Shown: positions 1 to 11,459, counted from the stretch's first letter. The stretch is DNA of 64,000 nt from Tetmemena sp. SeJ-2015 (GCA_027382625.1 JAJKFJ010021217.1:177177-241176), one strand, 5' to 3'. The notes: generated by a model not told the origin, from the sequence alone. Numbers and translations: made by a program.

Positions 1-1
1 A

Positions 2-2544
2 ATTTAAGAGAGTAGTCGTGATCTGAGTGGCATCGACTAGAAACTTGGAAATGTGTCCTATAACTAATATGAAGACCTAAACAGTCCCATATTTAAAATT
101 GAAGAGAACATGTTCGAGACTTTTCTAGCTCAAGACTTATAGTCTTGGAAGAAGGAAGATAGCACATTCGCAAAGCTCCAAGTCAGTAAAGATGAATCTA
201 GTGATCATGAAAATAAGGACTTTAAATCCTATTTTTTTATAAAGCATGTTTTTATTAGACTAGTGAATGGAAGAATTTCAAAGGCAGCTACTCTCAAATC
301 CCAAAGAGTGGCAAACACTACTCCATCCACTCCTAAACAACAATTCAGTAAAATATCTTACAACAACTTCAAGAAGGCAGTAAATACAGAGGAGCAGTCA
401 CTGTCTACCTAAAGGAATCAGTATATGTAAACCTTGAGATTAATTAATGAAAAGCTCGAATTGATTTTCTAATTTACATGATGGACTAAAAGAATTTTCA
501 TGAGGTGGCCAGAAAGATTACCTTCAAAGAAGCCATGAATATTTTGAAGATAGCAAGGGAAGACAAAGCCAGAGGTCAAAGAGAGTCTATAAAATATTGT
601 CGAGTAAGGAATGATTATAGATTGATTAGTAATTTTATTTGAAATCTCTAGATAACTTTATCTCCTTTATTCTAAATAAAAAGTAGCAAATTTGAAATAA
701 GAGGATTAAATTTAACATATGATTACTTGCTTTATTTAGAGAACCTGATTAAAGATAAGATGAAGAAGAGAAGTCACATGGGTTATTTATCCATATGAAA
801 TTTCATCATTCTACGACCAATTTTTAAAGTTCTTTATACTTTTAAAGTTGATTATAAATTGAGAGTATTTGTTGATAGAGAGTTAATGAAGGTGATTTAG
901 CAGAAGGAGAAAGAAGCAGATGCTATGGCGGGAAGGAACCCAACCAATTAACCAAGGAAGAAGTCTCCCCACGAACAAATGGAAGACTTAGTACGCGGAA
1001 TGAAGAGTAGAGACTGCCATGGCAATATTGTCAAGTATAGAGAGGAGATGAACTAGTTGCAAAAGTAGAAGAATATCACCACCAACGCCCGACTTTCTCA
1101 CTGCCAGCTGAATTAAATCAGGAAGAGTATTCCTCAAGAGTATATATAGAACACTCTAGATTTTGACAGACTTAATGTCACCATGCTAAATGAATACCTT
1201 AACAAGTATTCTGAGAAGTTAAGCCGAGGCAACGTGAATGACCCATTTGAGATTCAAGTAGACTTCGTGCGCTATGATGAGATTCTAAATGGCATTCAAA
1301 GTTAATTATTAGCTAAGGGTAGTAAAAAAGATTTTAAGTTAAACTTACAACCCTTACTAAGAGATGATGTAGCAGAAGCAGAGAGCAGAAGATATAATTG
1401 ATGGAGAAAACGGTGCTCTGTCAGACGACGCCGATCCTACCTTTTCTTCTTCAAAGCCTATAGCCAAATCCTAGCCAGGGAAATTACTCAGTCCAACATT
1501 AAACTTAAAAGATGTAAAGAGCAAGTACCTAGAAATCTTTGGAAACGAGCAAACTCAACTCAGAGAGGAGAATCCAATGGCGTTTAAGTAAGAAGATGAT
1601 AGAGAAAGAAAGGAGTTTGATAAGTAGATTCAATAAATTAAAGACAAACTCAGCCATCAAATCCTAAACTCAAAGAAAAATACCTCAAAGTAAAAAGCAA
1701 GCATTGAATTTTAATTTAAGTATCAATATAAACAATTTTAACAATTACCAAAAAATGCTTCATTCATTAAGAAGTGGGAAAAGAACTAGCTAAATTGATG
1801 TAGCATCTGCAAATGATCCCTCTTAAGTTGATGGAATTGATAAGTTGAAATTTTGTGCCGATTAGAAGCTAAAATGGGTAGAGATATATGGAAATGAGAA
1901 ATGCGAAGACGTCGAAGCATTCGAGATATCATTCTCTAGCAGATTTTCAAAATTTTGGATTGGGATAGAGAGTAATCTCAACAGCTACTAACACAAGATT
2001 AGTATCTCCTTAAGCGTCATATTAAATGAGAAAATGATATGTTGATTTATTAACTTGTATCAACTCTTCTTAACAGTAAAAACTTAAGGTATAATCCAGC
2101 AGAAGACTATGATTACCCTGTCAATTAAGAATCATTTAGTAGATCCAATCTGAAGAACACTCATTATGAATTTTTACTTTTAATTTTAAATCATCAAATA
2201 AGAGACTCTGAGATATTTAAAGCTTCAAATAGAGGCGAGTCATCAGTTAATGATAAAAGTAAGGAATTGTTTAGTTCTTTAAAATCACTTCTTTAGTTGA
2301 AAAAATTGGTGAAATATGGAAAGCCACTCAGAGGATGAAAAAAGATAATGTAAGATTTGCCAGACGCCAGGAGAAAAGACTCAATAGCCTTACACAAGAG
2401 ATGTCAAGACTCAATTCATTTGCAAATCAGAGTTTAAATCAAGCAAGGAAATAATTTGAAAAGATAAAGTTCCTCATAAATTATTTATTTATAAGAAATA
2501 TTTATGATAAGTTTGAGTAACAGAAAATTAGGCTTAATGTTTGA
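2..2544 (+). CDS. Unrecognised coiled-coil protein, 5' end outside window
   Basis: I do not recognise a family. With TAA/TAG as Gln the frame is open from base 2 and runs through one GT-AG intron (604-651) and at least four pointer-flanked IESs (442, 785, 822, 2275) to a TGA at 2542-2544. The product is rich in Lys, Glu and Gln, with long helical, probably coiled-coil stretches. A similar motif occurs twice (KYLEIFGNE near 1540 and KWVEIYGNE near 1880), which suggests a weak internal duplication. Two further frame changes (about 1300-1365 and 1720-1760) probably mark IESs that I could not fix exactly. No start codon is visible, so the gene is partial. It converges on the PHAF1-like gene with about 165 bp between stops. 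Whether 2-1790 and 1755-2544 are one gene is likely but not proven. Confidence 0.6.
442..458. other. IES, 17 bp, pointer AATT
   Basis: Direct repeat AATT at 442-445 and 459-462. Excision of one copy plus spacer joins MQTLRLI to DFLIYMMDQK. Confidence 0.6.
785..799. other. IES, 15 bp, pointer ATTT
   Basis: Repeats at 785-788 and 800-803. Removal deletes an in-frame TGA and joins HMGYF to IILRPIF. Confidence 0.6.
822..839. other. IES, 18 bp, 10-bp pointer
   Basis: The 10-base repeat TTTTAAAGTT occurs at 822-831 and 840-849. Removal keeps frame and leaves RPIFKVDYKL. Confidence 0.6.
2275..2288. other. IES, 14 bp, pointer TTCTTTA
   Basis: Repeats at 2275-2281 and 2289-2295. Removal joins KELFSS to LVEKIGEIWK across a frame change. 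Confidence 0.75.
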
Positions 2545-2710
2545 ATATATACAAGACATAGTATCTAGATAATTGTGATTTCTTAATATATAGGATTAAT
2601 CTCGATTTATGTTTAAAAAATTACTTGAAAGGTTTGCTGCAATAGCGTAATGTTATAATTACTTAGTTCAGGTTATGAACTTTGGTGATAGAATTTTAAT
2701 GTCATAATTC

Positions 2711-4139
2711 TCAAGCTTTAAAGAGGGTAATTGAAGCTATCGAATCACTTTCGTCAGGTATAATCTCAAAGATCATAGACTTAAAAGCATGGTAATGAGT
2801 ACTAAAATCGTTAGTAACGTTTCTTATGAAGAACTGCTGTTAATCACCTCTTTATCTCTATCCTTCTTGAATGTTTTATTCAACTTGATTTGCCCCAAAG
2901 TGCTTCTAAAGTTGCTCTTTAACCTCTGAGAATTTAGTGATAGGAGTAACAGTAAGTCTCTGGTATTTCTTCTTTTATAAGGCTTGAGCAAGAGCTTGTG
3001 AATCTTTAGTAGAGATCATGCTTTGGTTTTGATCTCTCTTTTCTTGTCTACTTTGTTGCTTACTCTTTTTCTTTTTGGACATCTAGGCTGAGTTCGATTC
3101 ATGAATTTTTGCTAGAATCTCGGATTCCTTGAGCTCCTCTTAAATCATCTCCTTAGCTATTTAATTCACCTCTGTGTTCTTTCCTTCAGATCCATTCTTA
3201 TCTGCAGGCAGGTTGAGTTCGAAGTTACATCTATCATGGAAGCCAAAGAATGGGTGGTAAGCCTAGTTGGTGTGAAGGATGAACTTTTGAAGTTTGTTAT
3301 CAGAGTCTAGTTTTATATCTAGTCCTAGATTCAAGTAATTTAGGTACTAGGCTCCTTCGTGGAAGTACTCTTTATTCGGATTGCCCATGAGGCGCAATAC
3401 ATCCATCAAATGATCCTCGAATAAAAGCAGAGTGCCCTCTTAAGAGTCATCATTAGGGTGATATATTTAAATTCCCTCGTTTGGGATAATCTTCACTAAA
3501 ATAATTTCAGATACAGCATATATGATTCTTACCTTTTCTGACATCTTGAAAAGCAGTCTCTAAATCCTCCTAAATGTTTACTTTGACCAAACGATTTTCT
3601 TTAGTCTAGAGCATATCTTGAGTCAGCTCGGTTGAAGTCTCCTTAAATTCTTTCTCAGAGTACTCGAAAAGAAAACTGATGGGGGAGGAGAGATCATAAG
3701 TTACCAAGGCTAAGTTGCTTATGATTCTTGGTGGATAAGTGGGGCCCATAAGACTTCCTAACTAAGAGTAGCTCATCAGTGGAAAATTCAACACTTATCT
3801 CTTTAGCTGAAAGTTAAGTCTCTTCTTCTAATCTTGCTGAGTCAGGAAAAGCTCAATTTGTTCGAGAGTCTGATATTCTTTGCTGAATCTCAACTTGAAC
3901 CCTATAAAGATTGAGATTACGAGGTAATTCTATCAAGATTAGTGCTACTTACCAGAGTCAGGAAAGATTAAGAATGTAGGAATATCAACCTAATCTTTTG
4001 CTGCCACTATTTCTATTCTTCCAAACAGGGCTACATTTAGCTGCACATATGTCAACACTTTATTTATGTTCTCGCCTATTCTAAGTTGACCAATGGAGGC
4101 TTTTTTGGGATCTATTTTTAAGGTATTAGCTTTTGACAT
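2711..4139 (-). CDS. PHAF1 / UPF0183 (C16orf70-like) family protein
   Basis: The frame starts at ATG 4139 and ends at TGA 2711-2713, about 440 residues, matching the usual family length near 420. The N-terminus (MSKANTLKID, then GQLRIGENINKVL) fits the family's opening beta-rich region. The best match is the motif LNYLNLGLDI followed by KFILHTN and then RCNFEL, which parallels the YF..LGLDILFD / KFVLHTN / RCxF signature of UPF0183 proteins. Two introns were placed: 3902-3952 and 3496-3532. The C-terminal half has a basic Lys/Gln-rich linker (KKKKKSKQQSRQ). No IES was needed to read the gene, which is unusual here. In animals the family acts in autophagosome and phagosome-related membrane recruitment; a role here is inferred only from family membership. 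Confidence 0.8.
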
Positions 4140-4293
4140 AATTCAAATTGTTTATAATCCACTTTAACAAGAATAAATTGGATACAAGTGGAAAATAAAA
4201 AGTGATCTTGCAAATTAATGAAATATAGGAATTAGAATATTTGGATTGAAGATGACATGAATACTTGAAGTGGAGAGTTATTTCACCTACTTC

Positions 4294-7036
4294 TCACTTC
4301 TTAATGACGAATTTGGCTCCTCCCTTGATTCTTCTTTTTTCTGCGTGTTCTCTGTTAGCTCTATCTGCTCTTTGAAGATGCTCAAGGCTTTCTTTATTCT
4401 TCTGTGCCTGATCGATATCTCCCGTAAGCAAGGCTTGAGAGTCAATTCTGTTTCTGCTGTCCGAGGGCAAGCATAAGAGCACATTTTTCCCTTAAGTCTA
4501 AAAAAGAAGTCTTATATTCAAAAAAAGGTGATTACCTCATAGATGATTTGATCTCTGACATCCCAATATCTCTTCCCATCAAAGTCTATGAATCCCATGT
4601 AGTTTCCACTTATCTCGCTCACTCTTCTTCCCTGGTAATTAATCTCACCCACAAAGAAATCTTGCTCCCTATAAACACATGTTTAAGATGTTTTCATCAA
4701 TTACTTACTTTTTCTTAATGCCTCCAATTTCATAAGAAGCAGTAATTCCATTCTTCTCATCTGTAAATTAGACCTTCCCACAAATCTAGTGATTGAGTGT
4801 TCCAAAGAAAGTGTTGTTGAAAGAGTCACTTGGATTGTTATACTTAATAACAGTGCCATCCTAAAATTTCACAGTCTTAGAACCAATGACGTGAAGAGCT
4901 ATCGAATTTAGATAAGCCTTAGCTGAGAAGCCTGAATAGCCAGACCAAGAGTAGAGTTCGTCTGGGCCTTCCATCAAAATATGAGAGATAGGAGGCCTGT
5001 GAGAAGTTTGCTCAAGGTATATCTAACCCCCATCTGGTAATTCTCCTTAGAAAGTTTATTAAAGTCTAATTAGAAAAAATCCACTTTATAATTAAGTTTC
5101 TCCAAGTACAGGATTCAAGGGCTTATCCCAATGATGAGTGCAATACATCCATGCTATACTTGTAGTAATAACAAACTTCATTCTTTCTATTGGGTCTTTT
5201 GCAAAAGCGGCTGCGCTCAGATAGTATGGAGTAACACAACACACAGTAGATATCACTTCAAGAATTGATTTATGACTCATACATTTGATTGGAAAGGAAG
5301 TCTCTGTGAGATTAAATTTTCCAGTTATCAGTCTTTTTCCTATTTACTTAGAAAAAAATATTTTTATATGGGAATATTTAACTTGATGAGCTCTTTGCCA
5401 GCATATATAAATAAGAAGCATTTCTAAACTTAGAAATGACCTTTTGATCAGTTAGAGCGAACCCTCCGTTTTTGTGAGCATCCTCAGCTCTAAATTCATC
5501 AAATCTCAGGATTATTTGTAGAATAAACTTTATACAAATATGCTATTTTATTTGTGGGTTTCTTGCCTTTTCGAAGATTTTCTCTACCTTAGAAACTTTC
5601 TTCTCCTCTTCTATTTAATAGAGAGACTTATCCTGCTTTCTTTTAGTTGACTTTGCTATTTGCTTTTCTTCCTCTGTCTTTGACTGATTGTTTTGCTATA
5701 TCATGAATGAATTTGCGAGTTCCTTAAGCTTATTTACAAAAAATAATGGTGGTCATTTCTTTGTGATTGCCTTATTCAATTTGTTCAATTATTGCATCTA
5801 TAAGTTCATTCTCTTACTCAACAACTTCCTTGATTGTAAGTTGCTTGAATTAGCTACTCTGCTTTAAGGTAAGAAGGTTTTCTTTGAGTGTTGAGAGGAG
5901 CAAATATTTGATGAAATTCATTTTCATATCTTGGTTACTCAGTTCGTGATAACTCAACTCAGTAGGAGTAGCTTAACTGATGGGCAACTCAAAGTCATTC
6001 TTGTTTGCATCTTACTATTACAAAGTTTAGCTCTTCCTTTCTTACTGGAGCTTATTCAGTTTTCCAGTTAACTTTGAATTTGAGAGTTGGCTGCTTGTTC
6101 TAGATTATTGTTTTAAGTCATTGAATATAAAGCTCTCTCTTGCTGAGTAAAATGTTAAAATTAATACTTCTTATTACTAATTATACTAAAATGCCTCAAT
6201 ATCATCGTCACCCTCTTTTTTAAAGGGAGACTTTCCCTTTTTAGCAGTAGCTTTAAAAACATTAAAATAATATATGCAAAAAATCTTTGGCTGATAAATT
6301 GGGTTTCTCTGAAATGACTAGACTATTATCATCTTCATCGTCGACAACTGGTTGAGCCTCAATCATATAGACTTCGTAGTTTTCGTTTTTAACCTTCTCT
6401 TGCATCAAGAAACTCCTAATATCTGATTAATTTTTCTTATCGCTGTCTTCATCACTTCTTTCGAATTCTCCAATCGAGTCAAAATTCTCCTCTATTTCTA
6501 CGTCTTTCCTCTGCTTTATTACTCTCACTATCTCTTCATTCTAAAATAACATTACTCTATAAAAATTTAGGCATTCAAGCATTTCAAAACTACTTCAACA
6601 AGCATTTTGGTTTCATCGATAATTTAATTAGAAGGAAGATATCTAAATCGTCTAATTTACTTGTCTTTTGAAAAGGGGAGTCATTTCCGCCATATGTATC
6701 TACTTATGATTCTGAAGAATGGTCACTATCATCATTAATTTACAGAAGGGAGATTATGCCATCATCTAACTTATTCGGAGAGTGAAAGTCAAGTTGCTTC
6801 TAAATATTTTACCCCTTATTAAACAAAGAACATTATATTGCTTTTTCATAATTTTAGCCACGATTTCAATAAAGTCCTTTTCACTCATCGAAGTAGACTT
6901 AATCTACAATCTCTCAATTTCTTGGACAGTCTTGCTAATTATGGTGTCTGTAGAAGCTGGCTCTTGCTCGAAGATATTTAAAACATGCGATTAGTTTAAT
7001 TTAAATCTAAGAGTTCCTTATTCAAATCAAGCTTTG
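4294..7036 (-). CDS. Oxysterol-binding-protein-related (ORD) lipid-transfer protein
   Basis: The C-terminal half is a clear OSBP-related domain: RLITGKFNLTETSFP lead-in, KPLNPVLGET motif near 5110, and the family fingerprint EQTSHRPPIS near 4985 (classical form EQVSHHPP; one His is Arg here). The tail carries the usual Arg/Lys-rich last helix (QRADRANREHAEKRR). Such domains carry sterols or phosphoinositides between membranes at contact sites. Introns: 4669-4708 and 4498-4535. IESs at 5052, 5346, 5400, 5512, 6537, 6618, 6794 and 6976 were resolved; removing those at 5346 and 5400 turns two broken frames into a smooth IGKRLITG lead-in. The N-terminal 500 or so residues are acidic and Gln-rich without a recognised domain. 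No start codon lies in the reading frame at 7005-7132, so the gene may continue upstream into the VPS13-like frame. Confidence 0.85.
5052..5093. other. IES, 42 bp, pointer AAGTTT
   Basis: Repeats at 5052-5057 and 5094-5099. Removal restores the OSBP motif NPVLGETFQGELPDGG. Confidence 0.85.
5346..5380. other. IES, 35 bp, pointer ACTT
   Basis: Repeats at 5346-5349 and 5381-5384. Removal joins KELIKQ to IGKRLITG in the OSBP gene. Confidence 0.8.
5400..5416. other. IES, 17 bp, pointer AGCAT
   Basis: Repeats at 5400-5404 and 5417-5421. Removal joins SKFRNA to GKELIKQIGK. Confidence 0.8.
5512..5547. other. IES, 36 bp, pointer TTATTTGT
   Basis: 8-bp repeats at 5512-5519 and 5548-5555. Removal gives ARNPQIILRFDEF. 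Confidence 0.8.
6537..6571. other. IES, 35 bp, pointer CATT
   Basis: Repeats at 6537-6540 and 6572-6575. Removal joins VVLKCLN to EEIVRVIKQR. Confidence 0.75.
6618..6637. other. IES, 20 bp, pointer GAT
   Basis: Repeats at 6618-6620 and 6638-6640. Removal joins KLDDLDI to DETKMLVEVV. Confidence 0.65.
6794..6837. other. IES, 44 bp, pointer TTGCTT
   Basis: Repeats at 6794-6799 and 6838-6843. Removal joins KIMKKQ to LDFHSPNKLDDG. Confidence 0.8.
6976..6998. other. IES, 23 bp, pointer ATTTAAA
   Basis: 7-bp repeats at 6976-6982 and 6999-7005. Removal joins NKELLDLN to IFEQEPAS. Confidence 0.75.
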
Positions 7037-8611
7037 AACTAACTTTACTCCCTGTGTTTAGTTTTAAGTGCTTCAATAAATTCAAAACTTAAAATGAATT
7101 AGAGAAATATCTTCCAAAGTTAGGATTTAGTAATCACGTAATTGTGCCTCTCTCCTTACCCAATCAAGAATTACTCGGGCAAATTTATCTAGGCCCTCTT
7201 CCTCGCTTTCTATTGCTCAGTGAGTCTAAGCTGAAAAGTACTTTCTCTTAACTAAGCCTCCTCATTTGATTTCAACTTTATATAAAATATAATAAAATTG
7301 AGGGAATGTAGGGTTGGACTTCACTCATCCTCATAGAATTCTAGGAGGAGTAAGCTTGGGATTAGAACTTAGATATCTTGCTGTTCTACTTCTTTTACTT
7401 TCTCTTCTTAATTATCTTCTTAATCCTCGAGTGAATAGTTTTTGGAGTCTGTCCGATTCCGCGAGAAGTGTAAGTGACTAGATCTATGGAGCCTGCTACT
7501 GGCTTGCAAATCAACCCTAGCATTCCTTTGCCGAATCCTTTTGCTCCCCCTGCCACTCCTTTCTTCTTGGCTCCTCTAATCGGTTCCATCACTACGCCTG
7601 CAACAGCCCCAGCTATTTATCATTTAAATATGATATTAGCTATTTTTAATTTCCTTTACCATACTTTAAGCTCCTTTGGCGAAGCCATCCAACAGGTTGG
7701 AAACATCTACTCTGTGAAGTAGATTATTTTTGTTATCTTTATAGCTCTGAGTGTTCCCAGATAACACAAATGGTGTTACTCTAGCTCCATCCCCAATTCT
7801 CTCCAACGAAACTATTAACAGCTCAGTAACCTTTACAGGGGCCCTCGCAACAGCTAAAAGACCTCTACTGAAATTAGAGGGAGCTCTCTCCAAGTCAAAG
7901 GCAGGACTAAAACTTTTAAGAATTTAATTGCTCTATATTAAAATGAGAGCACAGAGAAAAAGTTTCTTTTAGTCTTTCGATATCCTAGGTAAAGAGAGAA
8001 GAGACTGGCAATGCGTCGCAAGTATCTTTTTAATTTAGCTCACTAAATACTGTAAAGGTAGATGTCTTTTGGGTCTTTAGTCTCTTAATTGTGAAATCAA
8101 ATTCATAATACTTTATATAGATGCACAAATTATTATCAAAAGATGGTATTACTTCACCAGAGCATTAATCAGATAGGATGCCTAAATTTCATTTAAGAAT
8201 CACAGAATTTATAGAAATTTAGGCTAAGATGTTAGCGCTTGAAGAGTATGACTGAATATTGCTTACGTTTTTGTTCAGGAAACTCTCCACCTGAAAGTGA
8301 GAATGTCATCTATGGTCTGGATTGGTTAGAATAATTTTTTTTAAAAAAACAGTTATATTTTTGCCTCAATATAATAAATTTAGAAGTCTTGAAAATGTAA
8401 AGGTTTCCATTTGTACTATCCAGAATGAATAAGTTTCTCACTATAAATGGTGTTATTTAGTGATTGTGAGTATTTTACCATTAGAGTCTGCAAATATGAG
8501 TAGGCCACGAACGTACTGCTGCGTCTGGACCTCAGATGATAAACTGTCTACGAGGGAGATTCTCTCCTAAGAGAGAAGGGTCTCTCTGTTTTCAACATTT
8601 GCTTCTGTCAT
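7027..8611 (-). CDS. VPS13 C-terminal-like protein (short), possibly fused to the OSBP gene
   Basis: The reading RVTPFVLSG, then GFAKGAGAVAGVVMEPIRGA, KKKGVAGGAKGFGKG and GLICKPVAGSIDL is the glycine-rich C-terminal signature of VPS13 lipid-transfer proteins; it appears only after the 58-bp IES at 7611 is removed. Upstream text (APSNFSRGLL) also fits this region. Real VPS13 proteins are about 3000 residues; here a plausible ATG at 8611 gives only a few hundred, so most of the bridge is missing or lies in unrecognised pieces. A GT-AG intron near 8463-8502 is likely, and more IESs must lie between 7900 and 8460 because the frame changes there. The frame stops at TGA 7027-7029 unless a 4-bp tandem repeat at 7037-7044 is collapsed, in which case it reads on into the OSBP gene. 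Confidence 0.7.
7057..7125. other. IES, 69 bp, pointer TTTAGT
   Basis: Repeats at 7057-7062 and 7126-7131. Removal joins NYVITK to HREQS at the VPS13/OSBP boundary. Confidence 0.55.
7266..7297. other. IES, 32 bp, pointer TTGA
   Basis: Repeats at 7266-7269 and 7298-7301. Removal joins VQPYIPS to NEEAQLRES. Confidence 0.65.
7611..7668. other. IES, 58 bp, palindromic pointer AGCT
   Basis: Repeats at 7611-7614 and 7669-7672. Removal restores the VPS13 signature GFAKGAGAVAGVVMEP. Confidence 0.85.
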
Positions 8612-9690
8612 CTCTTTCTTAATAGTGCTTTCTCAATTAATTTATCTTACTAGTGCTAATCAATAATCTATATTCAATATAGATAATAAGAAATAACATT
8701 TTCTTAAAGTGCTGATGCAATCTCTCTTATACAATTTATTAGGATATAGCTAAGAATTAAACAAATCCTTTATACTCTTAAAATTCTCGAAACTCACACA
8801 TCATTACTTAAATATATTAAAACTGTACTCCCAAATAAAGAAGATTTATTTTATTTTGACAATTTCTAAATTCATTAAAAATGCTGATTAGAATTCAATG
8901 TTGAATTCTAAGAATCAGGATATAAGTCAAAAATATATCCTACAGTGGTATAAAAAGAGCGGCAAATCGATTATTTATAATTATTTAAATTTTAAAATTG
9001 AGAGAGCACCTGAGAAACCAATACCTTCTTGTTCTCTTCATAAAATTAATGCAAGGCCGCCGCTTTCAAAATTTAAAATCCATTGTTGAAATTATTAAAT
9101 TTACACTAAAGTCTGAATACCTAGAATTAATCAAACGGATAGCAGAGTACATCTCTCTCTCAACCTACAAATGCTAATCCATAACTCGTGTAAGGTCTGA
9201 ATACCATATTAAATGGGCAGCCTAATTAAGGTACTTTAAGAGGAATTGAGTTAGCATAGAGCAGCTAATAAATTGACAACAGAACTTTTAACACATAAAA
9301 TACACTTATTGGATAGAGCGATTAAGTTTCTCTTAACAGATTATAGCCTAACCTAAATTAAGGTTAAAGCTCTAATCATATTTTTCATACTTAAAATTTG
9401 GTTGGTAATTTTTTAATCAAGATGTGATAACAAGAAACAATCATTTGGGGGTAGTAGGATCATATATTTACACATTTTAAGATTGAAAATTTTATAAGTA
9501 TGTTTACTAACTAAATTTTACATTTTTTGATCTAATGTACCAAGATAATAATTTGCCTAAAATAATTAAGCTCCGAGCTCTTATTTCTTATCCTCAAAGG
9601 AGCATTTATTTAATTTTAAATTTAAGTTTTTTTAAGAAGTAATAATCTCTTCAAAGAGTCACCGAGCTATTTCTGGAGAGAGCTTAAAAT
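8612..9690. other. AT-rich intergenic stretch
   Basis: I see no convincing coding frame, RNA gene or repeat. A 63-codon frame at 8898 has no family features. The stretch separates the leftward lipid-transfer genes from the rightward RING gene, so promoters of both probably lie here. Confidence 0.5.
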
Positions 9691-9774
9691 TTTGAAGCTC
9701 CAAAATCTCTCCACTAAAACCCTCCCACGACTTAAATAAGAGAATCTAATTCGCTTCTTGGTAGTCAAACTTAA

Positions 9775-11095
9775 ATGACTTATTTATTCATTATAAAGAT
9801 TTAATTTCTTAAGATTTAGACTCAAAACAATACTTAAAGGGCAAGTTCTAGCCCTAGACAGTAATTTTAAAAGCCAAAAGAGGAAATAAAAAGATCCAAA
9901 AGTCTAAACAAAAGCCACAATAAAAATGTGGAAAAGGAGGAGTTTGCTTGCTAGATTTGCTTTGAAACTTACAATGGAAGTTCAACTTATATATTGTAAA
10001 TATTATTTTTAATCTTTGCCTAAGCTATTGCATTTAGTAAACATTAAGTAATTTACTTATTAGATGTACAAGTATTTTACTGATTGTGGGCATGACTATT
10101 GCGTGAATTGCTGCGATAAGATGTTTCCAACTAGCAGAAGAAACGGAATCACTTGTAAACTAAAAACTTATTATTTTTGTGCAGTGTGCAAGAAAGTAAC
10201 TAAGGTATAAGACCCTACTACTTGTCTACGGTTTTCTCTCTCATTCCCAAAAACTTATAAAATAATAATTCTTAAAGATAATGCTTTTAATTAATAAACT
10301 CGTCTAGAAGCGCAATGACTAATATTCCTCAAATTGAAGATGAGCCAGAAATCTAGTGCACTAATTATGAAAGCTGTGGGAATAATTCAGACATTTTATG
10401 CAAGAAAACTAAGCGATTGCTTTGTAATCAATGCTGGGATATGCAAAGAGAGGCATAAACTGCTTAGCAAAAAAGCGTTCAAAATATAAACGGTCTTTAA
10501 AACAGTATGAACTAGTCTTTAACTATAACTTTTTATTTTTAAGTCATTGAAAGGCGAGTGCATAAATCAGAGAGTTAACTAAATCAATGATGCTATATCT
10601 AAAGAGATGAAAAATACTTAAGACAAGCAGCATTTTTCCTAGCTCTTTTTTTATTCAATTATTTTATCTTCTTATTTTAAGGAGATAAGTTTTTCCTCTA
10701 ATAAATTACCTCTTTAATAATCCAAAATTATCTAATAATTTTGCAATTTATTTATAGCTCGTGAAGGATGTGCAAATATTATATTAATGTTGTTTTGTGA
10801 TGAGTTGACTTAGAATTAAACTACAATGGAGTAGCTCAGACTAGTCTTGAATACTAAGCTTAATTCTTTCAAAATGAAGGTTTTTGAAATCATTTAATAT
10901 TGTTTGTTGCTAAATATATAAAATTATAATTTGATTTAGCCTTCATTTTTAGTTAAAGACAAAAAAAGAATATATATCCGGCCATATTTTAGGCCACAAT
11001 TACAAATTCTTCGTAAAAGTACGCATAAAAATTGCTGTATGCTATTAATTTTTGTAATTAAATTTACTCTGCAAATAAATGATCTCTAAAGTAGA
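9775..11095 (+). CDS. RING finger / B-box-like protein (N-terminal part)
   Basis: After removal of IESs at 9985 and 10153 the frame reads a C3HC4-type RING: CQICFETYN, then TDCGHDYCVNCC, then ITCAVCKK. RING fingers usually bind E2 enzymes in ubiquitin transfer. About 60 codons later comes a Cys-rich B-box-like segment (IQCTNYESCG, then LLCNQCWD) and a helical stretch (VNQINDAISKEMKN) restored by the IES at 10514. This order resembles TRIM-type proteins. The ATG at 9775 is the first in frame, but a second frame upstream (from about 9697) also looks coding, so the 5' end is uncertain. The 3' limit is also uncertain: no TGA interrupts the frame for more than 1 kb of AT-rich DNA. The Gln-rich and Kelch segments downstream on the same strand could belong to the same gene. 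Confidence 0.6.
9985..10054. other. IES, 70 bp, pointer ACTTAT
   Basis: Repeats at 9985-9990 and 10055-10060. Removal joins the two halves of the RING finger (NGSSTYQMYKYFTDCGH). Confidence 0.85.
10153..10176. other. IES, 24 bp, pointer TTGT
   Basis: Repeats at 10153-10156 and 10177-10180. Removal restores the last RING Cys pair, ITCAVCKK. Confidence 0.8.
10514..10541. other. IES, 28 bp, pointer AGTC
   Basis: Repeats at 10514-10517 and 10542-10545. Removal joins NSMNQS to LKGECINQRV. Confidence 0.7.
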
Positions 11096-11459
11096 GGTGG
11101 ACATAGAATCAGCAAATAAAAACAATATTTGCAATATACAGCTAATTATCAAAACCATTTATTCACTAAAATTAATTAAAAAATTAAATCTTTAAATTAA
11201 AATTAACAATATGCAAGGTATTTTAAATATCAATACACTTGTGAGGCTAGCAACCAAAGTTTAAGATGTTTTAAATTGAAAAATTCTTATTTGAAATATT
11301 ATAAGCCGTAAAACCAATATCAGAACTATAAAGATATTATTTTTTCATCAGATCTGGATTTAAAACTAATTATCATTTAACTGAAGCTAATTAGTCTCTT
11401 TTCTTTCTTTTAAAATTTGTTGCTTTAAATTATTTCCTTTTATATTAAATTTAATTTTT

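Noticed and set aside
4270..4476. 68-codon plus-strand frame
   Set aside because: Antisense to the last exon of the OSBP-like gene.
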